Under the pieces are notes generated by a model. That model worked only from the letters and a program-made list of their open reading frames with translations. It was not told the DNA's origin and did not search any database. The position numbers and the translations under genes are program-made. From assembly GCF_029893105.1 (NCBI RefSeq), contig NZ_JARXWG010000012.1, positions 1 to 64,000 of the forward strand: a stretch of DNA of 64,000 bases. The letters are read 5' to 3'. This document shows positions 61,771-64,000 of the stretch, in pieces; the first letter of the stretch is position 1, and every line of letters starts with the position of its first letter. The DNA comes from Parabacteroides sp. PF5-9 (lineage in GTDB: Bacteria > Bacteroidota > Bacteroidia > Bacteroidales > Tannerellaceae).

Positions 61771-62787
61771 ATGGAAAATATGAATTGGTCTGATCTGTCA
61801 TTTGGTTACATGAAGACAGATTATAATGTTCGATGTTATTATCGCAACGGGAAATGGGGAGAATTAGAAGTATCCTCTTCGGAAATTATTAATATTCATA
61901 TGGCAGCTACTTGTCTGCATTATGGGCAGGAAGCGTTTGAAGGACTTAAAGCGTTCAAAGGGAAAGACGGAAAAGTGCGTATCTTCCGTATGAAAGAGAA
62001 CGGAAAACGTATGCAAGCATCCAGCCGTGGCATCAAAATGGCCGAACTACCTGTCGAGACGTTTGAAGAAGCGGTATTGAAAGTAGTCAGGCTCAACGAA
62101 CGGTTTGTTCCTCCTTACGGAAGCGGTGCCTCTTTGTATATCCGTCCTTTACTGATCGGACTAGGTGCGCAGGTGGGTGTAAAACCTGCTGATGAGTATA
62201 TGTTCCTGGTTTTTGTAACGCCTGTCGGTCCGTATTTCAAAACAGGCTTTCTCCCTTCTAAAGTATGTATGATGCGGGGATATGACCGTGCGGCTCCACT
62301 GGGTACAGGAACGATTAAAGTAGGTGGAAACTATGCGGCCAGTCTGGCAGCCGGCGAACTGGCTAAAGAGAAAGGATACGCTGCTGTGCTTTATCTGGAT
62401 CCGAAAGAGAAAAAATACTTGGACGAATGTGGTCCGGCGAACTTCTTTGCAATCAAAGGGAACAATTATATCACACCGAAATCGGAATCGATTTTACCGT
62501 CTATTACGAATAAGAGCCTAATGCAGCTGGCTGAAGATATGGGAATGACCGTTGAACGTCGCCCTGTACCGATTGAAGAATTGGCCACCTTTGAAGAAGC
62601 GGCCGAATGTGGAACTGCTGCTGTTATCACTCCGCTGTCTCAGGTCGACGATCTGGACGAAGGTAAATCATACGTATTTACAACAACGAACAAACCGGGT
62701 CCGGTTTGTACCAAGCTATACCAAAAGCTAACCGGCATACAATGTGGAGACGAACCTGATCCGTATGGATGGGTGACTATTCTTTAA
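61771..62787 (+). CDS. ilvE: Branched-chain amino acid aminotransferase
   Basis: 338 aa PLP enzyme of fold type IV catalysing the last step of leucine, isoleucine and valine synthesis. The length and LHYGQEAFEGLKAF, then GTIKVGGNYAASL with the PLP lysine upstream of GGNYAA, and YLDECGPANFFAI, with TPLSQVDDL near the end, fit the larger eukaryote-like BCAT group. Monocistronic. Confidence 0.95.
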   Translation: MENMNWSDLSFGYMKTDYNVRCYYRNGKWGELEVSSSEIINIHMAATCLHYGQEAFEGLKAFKGKDGKVRIFRMKENGKRMQASSRGIKMAELPVETFEEAVLKVVRLNERFVPPYGSGASLYIRPLLIGLGAQVGVKPADEYMFLVFVTPVGPYFKTGFLPSKVCMMRGYDRAAPLGTGTIKVGGNYAASLAAGELAKEKGYAAVLYLDPKEKKYLDECGPANFFAIKGNNYITPKSESILPSITNKSLMQLAEDMGMTVERRPVPIEELATFEEAAECGTAAVITPLSQVDDLDEGKSYVFTTTNKPGPVCTKLYQKLTGIQCGDEPDPYGWVTIL

Positions 62788-62879
62788 AAAAGTTTAAAAT
62801 GAACAGTTGATAAACGGGACAAATTCATCAAATTATCAAGTCCAGATTATCAATTGTTCATTATTTTGCTATCTCGGTA

Positions 62880-62909
62880 TTGCAAAATAAGGAATATTTT
62901 CTATCTTTG
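62880..62909 (+). promoter_or_regulatory. Promoter of the DUF4143-type ATPase gene
   Basis: TTG (62880-62882) and TATCTTTG (62902-62909) are 19 bases apart, a full match. It points to a start codon close by, in support of GTG at 62935. Confidence 0.7.
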
Positions 62910-62934
62910 TGAGCCAATTAAAACGGTTGAACAA

Positions 62935-64000
62935 GTGGAATCTTTCTTCAAGACACATAAATACTTGGTTGATCATCTCTACTCTCCGGTACGGAGAGGT
63001 CTTATGGATGAAATAAACTGGAATGATCGATTGATCGGTATTAAGGGTTCCCGTGGTGTTGGCAAAACAACTTTTCTGTTAAATATCGCTCGTGAGCATT
63101 TCGGTGCCGATAATAAAGAATGTCTATACATCAATTTAAATCATTTCTATTTTACCGAACGCACCCTTATTGACTTTGCTTTCGAGTTCAGAGCCAAAGG
63201 GGGTAAAGTATTGCTTATTGACCAAGTGTTTAAATACCCCAACTGGTCGAAAGAGTTGCGGTATTGCTACGATCATTTTAAAGATTTAAAGATTGTCTTT
63301 TCGGGGTCATCGGTGATGAGACTGAAAGAGGAGAATCCGGACTTATCCGGTAAAGTGTCCTCCTACCACTTGCGTGGTTTTTCGTTCAGGGAATACCTGA
63401 ATCTAATGTCCGGGAATGAGTTTCCAGCCTACACATTTGAGGAGATCATGCAACGTCATCAGGAAATTGCCCAACGGATCTGCTCGGTGGTCAGACCCAT
63501 GGCCTATTTTCAGGATTATCTGCACCACGGTTTCTACCCTTTCTTTCTTGAGAAACGCAATTTTTCGGAAAATTTACTGAAGACAATGAATATGATGCTC
63601 GAAGTAGATGTTTTATATATCAAACAAATCGAGCAAAGTTATCTTCCTAAACTTCGCAAACTGCTTTATTTACTGGCAATCAGTGCTCCATGCACTCCCA
63701 ATATCAGCCAGTTAAGTAAAGAAATAGAAACATCACGGGCAACTGTAATGAATTATATCAAGTATCTGACAGACGCCCGATTGATGAGTATGTTATATCC
63801 GGTAGGAGAAGAATTCCCAAAAAAACCGGCTAAAGTCTATCTGTACAACTCTAATCTGATGTATCCTATTCGTCCGGAAGAAGTGAATGTACAAGCTGTG
63901 CGTGAATCTTTCTTTTTTAATCAGTTAATCAAAGACAATCAACTGAATGAAGGAAACAAAAACATACAGTTTCTGGTAAACGAAAAATACAATTTCAGGA
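62935..64000 (+). CDS. AAA ATPase with DUF4143-like C-terminus, cut by window end
   Basis: 355 codons are seen without a stop; the gene runs off the window. The proposed start is GTG at 62935 (no ATG in frame upstream; the first ATG, at 63004, would cut into the fold). Walker A is KGSRGVGKTT (about residues 38-47) and Walker B ends VLLIDQVF. Then VFSGSSVMRL (sensor), the LRGFSFREYLNL segment, and after residue 210 a winged-helix part (ISQLSKEIETSRATVMNYIKYL) leading to the DUF4143 nuclease-like domain. These single-gene ATPases are frequent and variable in Bacteroidales; their function is not known. Confidence 0.88.
   Translation, partial: MESFFKTHKYLVDHLYSPVRRGLMDEINWNDRLIGIKGSRGVGKTTFLLNIAREHFGADNKECLYINLNHFYFTERTLIDFAFEFRAKGGKVLLIDQVFKYPNWSKELRYCYDHFKDLKIVFSGSSVMRLKEENPDLSGKVSSYHLRGFSFREYLNLMSGNEFPAYTFEEIMQRHQEIAQRICSVVRPMAYFQDYLHHGFYPFFLEKRNFSENLLKTMNMMLEVDVLYIKQIEQSYLPKLRKLLYLLAISAPCTPNISQLSKEIETSRATVMNYIKYLTDARLMSMLYPVGEEFPKKPAKVYLYNSNLMYPIRPEEVNVQAVRESFFFNQLIKDNQLNEGNKNIQFLVNEKYNFR

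Overview
The window reads as chromosomal DNA of a gut-type Bacteroidales, most like Parabacteroides or a close relative. The grounds are many TAnnTTTG -7 promoter boxes (the Bacteroidetes sigma-ABfr type), a one-protein hybrid two-component system, type III glutamine synthetase, a seven-gene V-type ATPase operon, Mfa/Fim-type fimbrial genes, a GldB-like lipoprotein and many lipoprotein signal peptides. The genus is an inference. No rRNA, tRNA, transposase, phage gene or CRISPR array was seen.

Layout. 0.4-7.4 kb: a GH31 alpha-xylosidase and a hybrid sensor/AraC regulator. 7.8-10.7 kb: two secreted peptidases (C69 and C1). 10.8-15.8 kb: type III glutamine synthetase, an N-acetylhexosamine-kinase-like protein, ribosomal protein bL31 and class II aldolase. 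15.9-18.1 kb: an M64 peptidase lipoprotein. 18.8-28.0 kb: an RND efflux operon with one adaptor, one outer-membrane factor and two different permeases. 28.8-33.2 kb: a GH43 enzyme, then a BlaI / M56 / beta-propeller operon with operator-like palindromes over its promoter. 33.4-41.0 kb: V-ATPase genes E, DUF2764, A, B, D, I, K. 41.2-50.0 kb: housekeeping genes (GNAT, cyclophilin, U32 peptidase, MetA, GldB-like, Dabb, HolB, metallophosphoesterase), interrupted by a 0.67-kb unit in which a DUF559 nuclease gene lies between 105-bp inverted repeats. 50.3-56.7 kb: a fimbrial operon (OmpA/DUF3575 protein, Mfa2-like anchor, three fimbrillin-like lipoproteins). 57.2-64 kb: LemA and HtpX-like protease, nitroreductase, purine permease, MetF, IlvE and a truncated DUF4143-type ATPase.

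The least ordinary content is in the gaps. Two unrelated-looking repeat families (A: 7.6 and 28.4 kb; B: 18.6 and 50.1 kb) have the same design: four sites at exactly 22-bp period with inverted outer ends. A third family (C: 18.3 and 28.6 kb, with a lone end at 50.07 kb) is a MITE-like element with terminal inverted repeats and a 19-bp internal stem. AT-rich AATTGTC-type repeats fill other gaps, and one lies in frame inside an RND permease gene. The DUF559 unit is the best candidate for an undescribed mobile or selfish system.
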